Shown: positions 26,151 to 34,191, counted from the stretch's first letter. The stretch: 36,758 nucleotides of DNA from an uncultured Cytophagales bacterium (GCA_937136415.1 CAKZOK010000003.1:1-36758), one strand, 5' to 3'. Made by a program: numbers and translations. The notes: generated by a model not told the origin, from the sequence alone.

Positions 26151-26660
26151 AATTAAAATAGAAGTTAGTGTTTATGAAAATGAAAATCGCTAAAAAGTCG
26201 GAAGAACCATAATTATTAGTTTTTTTAATCAAAGAAAGTGTTTTGTTGGATTATAAAGTTAAAAATCAAAATTATTTTCATTTTTAATAAAATTCTAAAA
26301 AAGAGTAAAAAAACCAATTAAAACAAAAGTAAAATCATTAAAAATAAAGACTAAATTGTGAAAAAGGCTGAATTATGAATTTTAATTTTGTTTGCTATTC
26401 GTTTTAAAACCAAAATAGTAATCAATTATTAATCAAACAAATTGTTGTTTTATGAAATAAAATGCGTAATTTTGCACCACGAAACAAAGAAATAATTTAT
26501 AACTCGCTATAAATCAATAATTTATAAAACAATAGAATAAATTAAGAAAAATAATAAATCTTTACAGCTTTATTAAAAAATTGTTAAATATCTATTAAGA
26601 TAAATACAAAATTATTCTATTTATTACTCTAAGCCTTTTTACATTAGTTTTTACTACCTT
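26151..26660. other. Intergenic region upstream of typA
   Basis: AT-rich and non-coding; the typA promoter candidate at 26444-26474 is the only signal seen beyond the palindromic element. Confidence 0.5.
26444..26474 (+). promoter_or_regulatory. Promoter of typA
   Basis: GTTG at 26444-26447, a 19-nt spacer and a perfect -7 box TAATTTTG at 26467-26474. This implies a leader of roughly 180 nt before the typA ATG. Confidence 0.55.
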
Positions 26661-28472
26661 ATGCAATCTATCAGAAATATCGCTATTATTGCTCACGTTG
26701 ATCACGGCAAGACTACTCTTGTTGATAAAATGCTCGTTACTGGAAATTTGTTTAAAGAACACGAACGTCCGGGCGAACTTATTATGGACAACAATGACAT
26801 TGAGCGTGAACGTGGAATCACAATCCTTGCAAAAAATGTTTCTATTGACTATAAAGGAACAAAAATTAATATTATTGACACACCAGGTCACGCCGATTTT
26901 GGTGGTGAGGTAGAGCGTGTTCTTAATATGGCAGATGGCGTGCTTTTGCTTGTTGATGCTTTCGAAGGGGCTATGCCTCAAACTCGTTTTGTACTTCAAA
27001 AGGCAATCAACTTAGGTTTGAAACCGATTGTAGTTGTAAATAAAGTAGATAAATTGAATTGTAAGCCAAATGAGGTTCAAGACCAAGTATTTGATTTGAT
27101 GTTTTCTTTAGGTGCAACAGAAGACCAATTAGACTTCCCTACTATTTTTGGTTCTGCCAAAAATAATTGGATGAGTACAGACTGGGAAAACGAAACTGAT
27201 AGTATTGTACCACTTTTGGACGCTATTATGGAAACGATTCCTGCGCCAGAGATTGAAGAAGGAACTACTCAACTTCAAATTACTTCATTAGATTATTCTA
27301 CTTATATTGGTCGTATTGCTGTTGGACGTTTGGTGCGTGGAAAATTAAATGTAAATCAAACAATCTCGTTGATGAAACGTGATGGAACAATTAAAAAGAA
27401 TAAAATAAAAGAGCTTTATGTTTTTGAAGGATTAGGAAAACGTAAGGTAGAAGAAATACAAGCAGGAGATATTTGTGCCATTGTTGGATTGGAAGGATTC
27501 GAAATTGGCGATACAGTGGCTGACAGAGATGAGCCAGAAGCATTGCCTCCAATTTCTATTGATGAGCCTACTATGTCAATGGTATTTACTATCAATAATT
27601 CTCCTTTTTATGGAAAAGAAGGCAAATTTGTTACTTCTCGCCATATCAAAGAGCGTTTGGAAAAAGAATTAGAAAAAAATCTTGCATTGCGTGTTGAACC
27701 AACTGAATCAGCAGATTCATTCAATGTTTTTGGTCGTGGTGTACTTCACTTGTCTGTTTTGATTGAAACAATGCGTCGTGAAGGATATGAGCTTCAAGTA
27801 GGTCAGCCTCAAGTAATTATCAAACAAATTGATGGTAAAAAATGTGAACCTATTGAAGAATTAACGATTGATATTCCTGATAATCTTTCTGGAAAAGCTA
27901 TCGAACTTGTTACACAAAGAAAAGGAGATTTGTTAGAAATGAATCCGAAAGATGAACGTACTATCTTGAAATTTGAGATGCCTTCTCGTGGAATTATTGG
28001 TCTGCGTAATCAACTGCTTACAGCAACAGCAGGAGAGGCAATTATGTATCATCGTTTCAAGGCTTTTGAACCTTTCAAAGGAGAAATTAAAGGTCGTCAG
28101 AGTGGTTCGCTTATTTCTATGGAACTTGGAAATGCAATTCCTTATAGTATTAATAAATTACAAGATAAAGGAGTTTTCTTTGTTGATCAGAATGAAGCAA
28201 TTTATGAAGGGCAAGTTGTTGGAGAGCATACTCGTGGCAATGACCTTGTTGTGAATATCACAAAGACAAAGCAACTTACAAACATGCGTTCTTCGGGTGC
28301 AGACAATAAAACTAAAATTGCTCCTCCTGTAAAGTTTTCTTTAGAAGAAGCACTAGAGTACATTCAAGCTGATGAGTATGTAGAGCTTACTCCAGAATCT
28401 CTTCGTATTCGTAAAATTTATTTAAATGAAGGTGAAAGAAAGCGTCATGCTAAGAAATTTGCTACTGTTTAA
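26661..28472 (+). CDS. typA: Ribosome-associated translational GTPase TypA/BipA
   Basis: EF-G-like GTPase that binds ribosomes and supports 50S assembly and growth under stress or cold. The 603-aa protein is full length: G1 AHVDHGKT (11-18), G2 RGITI (51-55), G3 DTPGH (73-77), G4 NKVD (127-130), then domain II and the EF-G-like C-terminal part, with the TypA-specific end RSSGADNKTKIAPPVKFSLEEALEYIQADEYVELTPESLRIRKIYL. It is monocistronic with a long leader and is followed by several hairpins. Confidence 0.97.
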   Translation: MQSIRNIAIIAHVDHGKTTLVDKMLVTGNLFKEHERPGELIMDNNDIERERGITILAKNVSIDYKGTKINIIDTPGHADFGGEVERVLNMADGVLLLVDAFEGAMPQTRFVLQKAINLGLKPIVVVNKVDKLNCKPNEVQDQVFDLMFSLGATEDQLDFPTIFGSAKNNWMSTDWENETDSIVPLLDAIMETIPAPEIEEGTTQLQITSLDYSTYIGRIAVGRLVRGKLNVNQTISLMKRDGTIKKNKIKELYVFEGLGKRKVEEIQAGDICAIVGLEGFEIGDTVADRDEPEALPPISIDEPTMSMVFTINNSPFYGKEGKFVTSRHIKERLEKELEKNLALRVEPTESADSFNVFGRGVLHLSVLIETMRREGYELQVGQPQVIIKQIDGKKCEPIEELTIDIPDNLSGKAIELVTQRKGDLLEMNPKDERTILKFEMPSRGIIGLRNQLLTATAGEAIMYHRFKAFEPFKGEIKGRQSGSLISMELGNAIPYSINKLQDKGVFFVDQNEAIYEGQVVGEHTRGNDLVVNITKTKQLTNMRSSGADNKTKIAPPVKFSLEEALEYIQADEYVELTPESLRIRKIYLNEGERKRHAKKFATV

Positions 28473-28593
28473 AAAACAAATATTTTAAGTTCAAAAATGA
28501 ATTTAAGTAGTTTTTATATAGGAAAGCTACTTGTTTATAATTAAGTTTGACATGCTAAAAAGTTAAAAAAAACAAACTTAATGTAACAAATAG

Positions 28594-28616
28594 CTTTCTT
28601 CTTTCGTAGAAGAAAG
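28594..28616 (+). terminator. Hairpin downstream of typA
   Basis: A perfect 9-bp stem CTTTCTTCT/AGAAGAAAG with loop TTCGT, 122 bases after typA. The following sequence is only moderately T-rich. Confidence 0.45.
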
Positions 28617-28655
28617 ATTAAGTTTTATATCTGTAAAGGGGATATAGAGTAAATT

Positions 28656-28690
28656 AAAGGTAATCACAGATGTGGTTGCCTTTTCTTATT
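28656..28690 (+). terminator. Intrinsic terminator in the typA-lipoprotein gap
   Basis: A 12-bp stem AAAGGTAATCAC (28656-28667) with GTGGTTGCCTTT (28672-28683), including two G-U pairs, loop AGAT, followed by TTCTTATTT. Oriented for plus-strand transcripts. Confidence 0.65.
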
Positions 28691-28782
28691 TAAAAGGTTT
28701 TATATGTAATTATTGCAGCAAACTCAGAAATACTTTCGTAGAAAAGAATAAGGAATCTAATAACTTTATTTAATATATTATC

Positions 28783-29193
28783 ATGTCAAAACCTAATTTA
28801 AACTCACTCTTACTTTTGATTGTAGGAGTTTTTTTTACCTTTTCTGCCTTCCAATGTGATGGTAATAAAGAAGATACAGACCCTCTCTATTGTGGTATAG
28901 ATGAGGGACACATTGAAATTATTGAAGTAACTGTCGAACAAGTAGCCTGTGGAATAGGGATATGGGATAATTTGTGGTTTAATGATGGGTCTAATATCTA
29001 TTTACAACCTTACTCTTTAGATAAGAGCACAGAAACAGATATTGAAAAAATTGAAATTAAAAACCAAATGGCTTTAAAAATTTATTTTCAATACGCTGAA
29101 AAAGACGGACGATATGCCGATGTAATTGTTTGTCATAATTATCCATGGAGGAGTAATCCTATCAAAATAATTGATATCGAAATAATTGAATAA
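28783..29193 (+). CDS. Small exported lipoprotein of unknown function
   Basis: A 136-aa protein with a typical export signal (MSKPNLNSLLLLIVGVFFTFSAFQC) ending in a Cys at 25 in a loose lipobox, followed by an acidic segment (DGNKEDTDP) of the kind that in some Bacteroidota directs lipoproteins to the cell surface; that role is inference here. The mature part has two further Cys pairs (LYCGID, VACGIG) and a strand-rich C terminus. No family recognised. Closed by a terminator shared with the convergent lipoprotein gene. Confidence 0.75.
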   Translation: MSKPNLNSLLLLIVGVFFTFSAFQCDGNKEDTDPLYCGIDEGHIEIIEVTVEQVACGIGIWDNLWFNDGSNIYLQPYSLDKSTETDIEKIEIKNQMALKIYFQYAEKDGRYADVIVCHNYPWRSNPIKIIDIEIIE

Positions 29194-29204
29194 TAAAATC
29201 TTAT

Positions 29205-29242
29205 AATCACTCCTCTTGAAGAATAAAGGGAGTGATTTTTTT
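29205..29242. terminator. Bidirectional intrinsic terminator between two lipoprotein genes
   Basis: AATCACTCC (29205-29213) pairs perfectly with GGAGTGATT (29229-29237), followed by a T-run on the plus strand. Confidence 0.75.
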
Positions 29243-29258
29243 ATGAACAAGCCAAACT

Positions 29259-29639
29259 CTATTTTAACTTGGAAAAAGAAGGAATATCTACATGGCTTAA
29301 ATAAACACTCTTTGCTTTTATGCAATCTGTGATTTTACTATCTTCCGAACGATAAGTAATATTGATAATTTGATTATGTAAAGGTTCTTTCAAAAATGTA
29401 TTCAAGTTGGTAGGCAAAATGTATGTTCCATCTTTCAATAAAAAAGCCACTTCATAGCCACATAATTTGTCTGTTAGTTGTTTGGTATTTTCTTTATCAA
29501 AAATTTGAATAGTAGCAGTACGAACTAATAGACTTCCTTGATTGGTTTTTTCTTTTGGGCTAATTTTTTGACAGGCTGTAATTCCTGCACCCAACATCAA
29601 GACAAACATCAAGATAAATGGGGTAAGATGGGCTTTCAT
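29259..29639 (-). CDS. Small exported lipoprotein of unknown function
   Basis: A 126-aa lipoprotein: Lys-containing N terminus, hydrophobic core and lipobox GITAC with the lipidated Cys at 23. The mature domain (SLLVRTATIQIFDKENTKQL... CGYEVAFLLKDGTYILPTNLNTFL... NQIINITYRSEDSKITDC) is strand-rich, and the DGTYILPTNL segment resembles small extracytoplasmic Bacteroidota proteins of unknown role. Convergent with the lipoprotein at 28783; nothing suggests they interact. Confidence 0.78.
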   Translation of the reverse strand: MKAHLTPFILMFVLMLGAGITACQKISPKEKTNQGSLLVRTATIQIFDKENTKQLTDKLCGYEVAFLLKDGTYILPTNLNTFLKEPLHNQIINITYRSEDSKITDCIKAKSVYLSHVDIPSFSKLK

Positions 29640-29892
29640 GAGAATACAAGTTTTAAGGTAGATGATTTATTTGGCAATTATAAAAATGAAAATTAATTTC
29701 TAATTAAATATAATTATATTAAATTCCTTACATTATCATGACCGAAAAACTCGTAAAAAGGTTGCAACAAAATCAAAAATAATCATTTTTTTTGCATTAT
29801 TTTCAATGTAAAGTGTCATTTAATCCTAATTAGACAAAAATAGAGCTTTTGTAAAATAGTACATAAGTAATCTAAAAATAACTTTGCAACTT

Positions 29893-31185
29893 TTAAGCCA
29901 AACCAAAATACCACATTATTACAAATTGTAGTATCCCTGCACACATTCCTAAAATAGCACCTACCAAAATCAAAATCCATTCATCTTCTTGAAAAACTGG
30001 GCGCAAAAATTCTTCAAATTCTCTAAAAGACAAATCACCCATGCGCTCAGCAAGCGTATTTTCTAAGTCAAGAGCTGTTTCTGCATACTCTTCTGTTTGT
30101 TTGACAACAATAGGAAGTTCTCTCATAAAATGAAACATAACAATATTTTTGGCAATTTCCATTCGTTTTCCTGCAACCAGTGTAAAAATAGGACGAGATG
30201 CACCAGCCATATCTTCTACTACATTATCGACAAGGTTATTTACTTCTCTATTGATGATAAGAGCCAGCTTGGAGGCTGCTGGACCTCTTACCAAATATTC
30301 TGTCATGGCTTCAGTAGGTAATATTTTTTGAGTAACTACTTTGGCATATTCTCTTGCAACTTCTTTTTGTCTTTTCAAAAATAATCCCTGAAACTTATAA
30401 ACACCCAAAATATTAATAGGTTCTAAAGGCTCAAAAATCAATTTTAATGCTAGTACATTTGTCAAATAACCCACTATCAGACCACAACCAGGTAAAATAA
30501 ACCACGAGCCAGAAGGGAAATTATAAGATAGAATCATTTGAGCAAGCCCAAAAATACCTCCAAACCAAAAACCAGATACTTCTATAAACTTAAATTCTTT
30601 TTCTCCACAACGTAAAAATATTTCATTAACAAGCTGTTTGTCAGCCATAAGAGCTTCAATAGAAATTCGTTTGAGGTCTAAAAGGCTATCAATTTGCTCA
30701 TTTATTTCAACCATTACGTTTGCTACGGCATTGGGCATTTCTTGTTTGGCTCGTTCATAAATTTGTTTTTTGATAGGCATCGGAGTATTTTCCCAAATTA
30801 CCCCTGTTTGCGCTTCCATTGCTTCATCAATGATTTTGATGCTCAATATTTCTAATTCGGATTGCATTTGACGAGCCACAATGATAGGGTCAAGCTGTTC
30901 GAATCGTTCTTCTATTCGTAAAAGTTTAGAGGTTAGCATTTCTACTGATTTGGTTGCCATTTTTTGCGCCTTCGAAGGAATAATTCCTTGCCAACCAAAA
31001 GGTTTAATTCCTATATATTCAAGAGGATAAAAAGTCATCAAGAGAGCCATCCAGTTGGTTGCCCAACCAATAATACCACTTGAAATTGGAATAGATAGAT
31101 ACACCAGCCAAACCTTGATTTGAGTCCAATCTAGGTTCGAAAAAAAATCTGAAAAATAGTTTGAAATGGTTAAAACGATTTCCAC
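29893..31185 (-). CDS. DUF445 family membrane protein
   Basis: A 430-aa inner-membrane protein of the DUF445 (YheB/UPF0754-like) family, of unknown function. The N-terminal segment has the family motif GIIGWATNWMALLMTFYPLEYIGIKPFGWQGIIPSKAQKMA (about 38-78); a second hydrophobic pair with GCGLIVGYLTNVLALKLIFEPLEP lies near 233-256, repeating the same motif; and a C-terminal membrane segment (ILILVGAILGMCAGILQFVIMW) closes the protein. The intervening parts are helical and charged. Start is GTG 31185; no better ATG was found upstream. A short heptamer array lies 14 bp upstream. Confidence 0.88.
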   Translation of the reverse strand: MEIVLTISNYFSDFFSNLDWTQIKVWLVYLSIPISSGIIGWATNWMALLMTFYPLEYIGIKPFGWQGIIPSKAQKMATKSVEMLTSKLLRIEERFEQLDPIIVARQMQSELEILSIKIIDEAMEAQTGVIWENTPMPIKKQIYERAKQEMPNAVANVMVEINEQIDSLLDLKRISIEALMADKQLVNEIFLRCGEKEFKFIEVSGFWFGGIFGLAQMILSYNFPSGSWFILPGCGLIVGYLTNVLALKLIFEPLEPINILGVYKFQGLFLKRQKEVAREYAKVVTQKILPTEAMTEYLVRGPAASKLALIINREVNNLVDNVVEDMAGASRPIFTLVAGKRMEIAKNIVMFHFMRELPIVVKQTEEYAETALDLENTLAERMGDLSFREFEEFLRPVFQEDEWILILVGAILGMCAGILQFVIMWYFGLA

Positions 31186-31198
31186 TTTAATGGTTTGA

Positions 31199-31226
31199 AT
31201 TACGAGGTACGAATTACAAATTATAG
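31199..31226 (+). repeat. Degenerate heptanucleotide array, 4 units, ATTACGA type
   Basis: ATTACGA, GGTACGA, ATTACAA and ATTATAG in register, 14 bases upstream of the DUF445 start codon. Confidence 0.6.
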
Positions 31227-31488
31227 ATTGAAAAATAGTTAATAATGTATAATTATAAAAAGTAGAATTATGAGATAAAAAAAAATATTGAGAATATCTG
31301 TGTGAAAATGAAAATAAGTACGAAAGATAAAAAAACTCTTGACAACTAAAAATAGTTTTAATTTTTTTTTATTCTTTTAGAATAATTTTTACACTAAGTA
31401 TCGATTACGAATTAAAAAATACGAATATAAATAATTGAGTTAAAATTACAAAAGAGCAGTTTATTTATAATTCCTATTCCCATAAAAC

Positions 31489-31537
31489 AAAAAATCCTCT
31501 TCTTCTAGGATTAAATCATAGAAAAAAAGGATTTTTT
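31489..31537 (-). terminator. Probable terminator downstream of rplT
   Basis: AAAAAATCCT (31489-31498) pairs with AGGATTTTTT (31528-31537), giving a T-run on the minus strand about 105 bases after the rplT stop. The long loop can also form a smaller internal AATCCT/AGGATT hairpin. Confidence 0.5.
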
Positions 31538-31642
31538 AAAACTTATATAAGAAATTATAGTCTAATAAAAAAAATAATTTTTTATTATGAATTACAATTA
31601 ATCAAGTTAATAATATAATTATAATTCGTAATTATTTTTTAT

Positions 31643-31987
31643 CTATTTTACTTTTTCTACAATAGACTTAAATGCTTCAGGATGATTCATAGCCAAATCA
31701 GCAAGAACTTTACGATTTAATGTAATACCTGCTTTATGAATTTTGCCCATAAATTGAGAATACGACATTCCATGCTGGCGTGCGCCTGCATTGATACGTT
31801 GAATCCAGATACTACGAAAATCACGTTTTTTGAGCTTGCGACCTATATAGGCATATTCAAAACTCTTTTCGACAGCATTTTTTGCTACTGTCCAAACATT
31901 TTTACGACGACCAAAGAATCCTTTGGCGTGTTGCATTACTCGCTTACGACGAGCACGGGAAGCTACATGGTTTACCGAACGAGGCAT
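31643..31987 (-). CDS. rplT: 50S ribosomal protein L20
   Basis: 114-aa L20, normal length, with the family N terminus [32 protein letters not shown], basic RNA-binding helices and [26 protein letters not shown]. It binds 23S rRNA early in 50S assembly and in several bacteria represses its own operon. It is separated from rpmI by nearly 400 bp that include a hairpin, unlike the tight rpmI-rplT spacing usual elsewhere. Confidence 0.98.
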   Translation of the reverse strand: MPRSVNHVASRARRKRVMQHAKGFFGRRKNVWTVAKNAVEKSFEYAYIGRKLKKRDFRSIWIQRINAGARQHGMSYSQFMGKIHKAGITLNRKVLADLAMNHPEAFKSIVEKVK

Positions 31988-32114
31988 AATTATAACAATT
32001 TTTGAGAGGTGGCGACAAAAGAAAATAAATGATTTGTCTTTTATACTTTAAAAATACTATAAAACGGATAATTAATAAGGCGTTTGCCTTGATAGATTAT
32101 TTCTTATGCTACTT

Positions 32115-32149
32115 TCGTAAATCATAATTTGTAATCTTTAATTCGTAAT
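32115..32149 (-). repeat. Heptanucleotide array, 5 units, inverted ATTACGA type
   Basis: Plus-strand units TCGTAAA, TCATAAT, TTGTAAT, CTTTAAT and TCGTAAT, in register; reverse complement of the ATTACGA family. Confidence 0.7.
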
Positions 32150-32198
32150 TGTATTTAGAGCCTATTCTCTGGTAAAAGAAACCTGAAAATTAAAAAGT

Positions 32199-32220
32199 GC
32201 ATACAGTTTTGTTTGTATGC
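32199..32220 (-). terminator. Terminator- or attenuator-like hairpin between rpmI and rplT
   Basis: GCATACA (32199-32205) with TGTATGC (32214-32220) and an 8-nt loop; on the minus strand it is followed by ACTTTTTAATTTT, fitting intrinsic termination ahead of rplT. Confidence 0.5.
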
Positions 32221-32347
32221 GATGTTTTTCTATTTCTTAATTATTTAGTTCTAAATAAAGAAATTAAAAAACGATTTACTTAAAATATAAATTAAATAAA
32301 TATTAATTTGAAAAATTATTAAAAACTTATTATCAGAGTTTTATAAC

Positions 32348-32375
32348 TCGTAATTCGTAATCTTTAATTCGTAAT
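32348..32375 (-). repeat. Heptanucleotide array, 4 units, inverted ATTACGA type
   Basis: TCGTAAT, TCGTAAT, CTTTAAT and TCGTAAT in register, lying 9 bases downstream of the rpmI stop codon. The CTTTAAT-TCGTAAT order also occurs at 32136-32149. Confidence 0.75.
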
Positions 32376-32384
32376 TATTATTTA

Positions 32385-32585
32385 TTACTTCATATTGATA
32401 AGCAATTTTTTGATACGCTTTTCGTCAGTTGAGTGAACGATAGCAAATTGAGCAAGACGCTTTTTACGTTTGTGCGACTTTTTGGTAAGAATGTGATTCA
32501 TAAATGCGTGTTTACGCTTTATTTTGCCACTACCAGTAAGTTTGAAACGTTTTTTTGCGCCTGAGTTGGTTTTCATCTTAGGCAT
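32385..32585 (-). CDS. rpmI: 50S ribosomal protein L35
   Basis: 66-aa L35, the usual length, with [44 protein letters not shown] and a basic C terminus. It is a late, peripheral 50S component. Gene order infC-rpmI-rplT is conserved, but a strong terminator and a candidate promoter separate it from infC. Confidence 0.97.
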   Translation of the reverse strand: MPKMKTNSGAKKRFKLTGSGKIKRKHAFMNHILTKKSHKRKKRLAQFAIVHSTDEKRIKKLLINMK

Positions 32586-32704
32586 AATTGCACTGTTTTA
32601 TTGAATTAAAAAAAAGCAACTTAAATCAAATAAAATAATTTATAAGACAATCAAAAATTAAGATAATGAGTTAATTGAATTATAAAGGACTTTGCTTGAG
32701 CCTA

Positions 32705-32735
32705 CAAAGGTAATGTTTTTAGAGCTATTTTCTAA
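32705..32735 (-). promoter_or_regulatory. Candidate promoter for rpmI downstream of the infC terminator
   Basis: Minus-strand TACCTTTG (32712-32705) is a perfect -7 box, identical to that of the tRNA-Met promoter. The -33 position holds only TTAG (32735-32732) at a 19-nt spacer, so the assignment rests on the -7 box and position. Confidence 0.4.
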
Positions 32736-32756
32736 ATTATTTTGTATCAATTTTAT

Positions 32757-32796
32757 AAAAAAAAGTAACTAAACGATAATTTAGTTACTTTTTTTG
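32757..32796 (-). terminator. Strong intrinsic terminator between infC and rpmI
   Basis: AAAAGTAACTAAA (32761-32773) pairs perfectly with 32780-32792 around a 6-nt loop, and A-run/T-run flanks extend the stem. It lies 25 bases after the infC stop and has a T-run on the minus strand. Confidence 0.8.
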
Positions 32797-32820
32797 ATTT
32801 GAATGACCAGTAATTAGCTT

Positions 32821-33597
32821 CTAATTATTTTCACCTTCATTTTTTTTCTTTTTTGGAGAAGGCTTTTTGGCTATGGGAGCTTTTTTGATAGGAGCTTTTT
32901 CGTCTTTTTTAGAATCTTTATTTTCAGATGCTTTTGGTTCTGATTTTTTATTTTCAGTATTTTGCTTTTTTTCAGACGATTTATTTGACTTTGACCTTTC
33001 TGCTTTAGAAGAATTGTCTTTTGCAGGTTTCTTTTTAGGCTTAGGAATATTTTTTGGAGTAAACATAATAATCATACGTTTTCCTTCCATTTTTGGGTAT
33101 CCTTCTGGTTTTCCAAACTCCTCTACTGCTTCTGCAAAACGGTCTAAGATTTCTCTTCCTCTGTCTTTAAAGACAATCGTTCGTCCTGCAAATTGTACGT
33201 AGGCTTTTACTTTGTTTCCTTCTTCAAGAAACTTTTGAGCGTGTTTGGTTTTGAAATCTAAGTCATGTTCGTTTGTATTAGGTCCAAAACGAATTTCTTT
33301 CACCACTACTTTGTGTGCATTGGCTTTGAGTTCTTTTTGTTTCTTTTTCTGTTCGTATTTGAATTTCGAATAATCGATAATTTTACAAACAGGTGGTGTG
33401 CCATTTGGAGCGATTTCTACTAAATCAAGTCCTAATTTTTGTGCTATCTCTAAAGCATCGGCAGTAGAATAAATTCCATTTTCGACATCATCTCCTACGA
33501 TACGTATCTCTTTTGCACGGATACGGCGATTGATGCGATGAGGGTCTTCCTCTCGTCTGATAGGTCGTCTGCCCCCTCTTCTGTATGTTTTTGCGAT
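32821..33597 (-). CDS. infC: Translation initiation factor IF-3, with ATC start codon
   Basis: IF-3 binds the 30S subunit, keeps it apart from 50S and checks start-codon pairing. The 258-aa product has the full N-terminal domain (RRPIRREEDPHRINRRIRAKEIRIVG, then IYSTADALEIAQKLGLDLVEI, PPVCKIIDYSKFKYEQKKK) and C-terminal domain (VKEIRFGPNTNEHDLDFKTKHAQKFL... RMIIMFTP). No ATG, GTG or TTG fits the 5' end; an ATC at 33597-33595 lies 5 nt after AAGGAGG. Non-AUG starts are the known basis of infC autoregulation. A GTG at 33306 is internal and would remove the whole N-terminal domain. About 75 extra C-terminal residues are Lys/Glu/Ser-rich. Confidence 0.95.
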   Translation of the reverse strand: MAKTYRRGGRRPIRREEDPHRINRRIRAKEIRIVGDDVENGIYSTADALEIAQKLGLDLVEIAPNGTPPVCKIIDYSKFKYEQKKKQKELKANAHKVVVKEIRFGPNTNEHDLDFKTKHAQKFLEEGNKVKAYVQFAGRTIVFKDRGREILDRFAEAVEEFGKPEGYPKMEGKRMIIMFTPKNIPKPKKKPAKDNSSKAERSKSNKSSEKKQNTENKKSEPKASENKDSKKDEKAPIKKAPIAKKPSPKKKKNEGENN

Positions 33598-33601
33598 TGT
33601 A

Positions 33602-33609
33602 ACCTCCTT
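33602..33609 (-). promoter_or_regulatory. Strong Shine-Dalgarno of infC deciding an ATC start
   Basis: Minus-strand AAGGAGGT, fully complementary to the 16S rRNA 3' end, spaced 5 nt from ATC 33597. Strong Shine-Dalgarno sequences are rare in Bacteroidota and absent from most genes in this window. Confidence 0.85.
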
Positions 33610-33839
33610 ATTTAATGAAGAATTTGAATATAAAAAATGAGTTTTGAAAGAATGATAAATTGTAAAATAGATGATAAATAAAAGAATTATATTTTGGATA
33701 TAGTTTCTTATTATTCAAAAAATATTAAAAAATTTGACTCATTACTTCTATCTAACTCACAGATAAAAAAATAGTTTTGTGAATCACTTTTTATTGCAAT
33801 TCTATTTTTCACTAAACTATATACTTTTTACTGAATATG

Positions 33840-33871
33840 CAAATTTAAACTTTCTAATTTTAAAATACCAA
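33840..33871 (-). promoter_or_regulatory. Candidate promoter of infC
   Basis: Minus-strand TTG (33871-33869), a 21-nt spacer and a perfect -7 box TAAATTTG (33847-33840), giving a leader of about 240 nt. Confidence 0.4.
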
Positions 33872-33945
33872 TAATTTAGAGTAGAATTATAAATTAAATA
33901 TTAAAAAAATAGAGGAAGGCAATAAGTTCTAAACTATTTTGATAA

Positions 33946-34116
33946 TTATATTTTTGGACATTTTTTGCAGTGATTTCCCTTTTTTTTATATTTTTTACAA
34001 CATTTACTTTTTTTACAACAATTAAAAGATTGACAAAATGATTCTTCATTATTATTCAAATTTTCTGAAAAAGAATGTGTATCAGTATTAACAAATAAAG
34101 AAAATGTGGTTTGCAT
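33946..34116 (-). CDS. Small Cys- and Lys-rich protein
   Basis: A 56-aa ORF read directly from the minus strand: an uncharged N-terminal half (MQTTFSLFVNTDTHSFSE) and a C-terminal half with seven Cys in a Lys-rich setting (FNCCKKSKCCKKYKKKGNHCKKCPKI). I recall similar CCKKYKKGKHCKKCP tails in small Bacteroidota proteins; function is unknown. Metal or nucleic-acid binding is possible. Support for a real gene: a textbook promoter (34160-34191) about 45 bp upstream and the non-random Cys/Lys pattern. Confidence 0.65.
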   Translation of the reverse strand: MQTTFSLFVNTDTHSFSENLNNNEESFCQSFNCCKKSKCCKKYKKKGNHCKKCPKI

Positions 34117-34159
34117 AAGTAGATTAAAATAATGATATAAAGGAGGTTATATTATTCTA

Positions 34160-34191
34160 CAAATATAAATTTTATTTAGATTAATTCCAAA
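34160..34191 (-). promoter_or_regulatory. Promoter of the small Cys-rich gene
   Basis: Minus-strand TTTG (34191-34188), a 20-nt spacer and TATATTTG (34167-34160): both boxes are perfect. This is the best consensus promoter I found in the window. Confidence 0.6.

Larger units (their letters stand above)
28473..28782. other. Hairpin-rich intergenic region after typA, possible small RNA
   Basis: Three hairpins lie in about 150 bases: ATTAAGTTTG (28541-28550) with 28573-28582; CTTTCTTCT (28594-28602) with 28608-28616 and loop TTCGT; and a terminator-like stem at 28656-28683. No ORF of note. TAAGTTTG at 28543-28550 matches the -7 box pattern but has no good -33 box. Confidence 0.5.
31186..31642. 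other. Intergenic region between DUF445 gene and rplT
   Basis: AT-rich, non-coding. Contains the heptamer array at 31199-31226, isolated heptamer units (31404-31410, 31584-31597) and a terminator-like hairpin at 31489-31537 for the ribosomal protein genes. Confidence 0.55.
31988..32384. other. Unusually long rpmI-rplT gap
   Basis: 397 bases without a gene between two ribosomal protein genes normally only tens of bases apart. Holds two inverted heptamer arrays (32115-32149, 32348-32375) and a hairpin at 32199-32220. Confidence 0.7.
33598..33945. other. infC leader region
   Basis: AT-rich, non-coding apart from the infC Shine-Dalgarno (33602-33609) and the promoter candidate at 33840-33871. 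thrS, often located before infC, is not here. Confidence 0.5.

Noticed and set aside
26595..26999. Minus-strand frame overlapping the typA start
   Set aside because: Antisense to the TypA G domain; no recognisable features.
32867..33202. 111-codon plus-strand frame opposite infC
   Set aside because: Phe/Ser/Asp-rich complement of the Lys/Glu/Ser tail of IF-3.
32821..33306. Short infC reading frame from GTG 33306
   Set aside because: It omits the whole IF-3 N-terminal domain, which is encoded in frame upstream to an ATC behind a strong Shine-Dalgarno.
34140..34152. AAAGGAGGTTAT on the plus strand as a ribosome binding site for a hidden gene
   Set aside because: The codons following any nearby start meet a stop almost at once.
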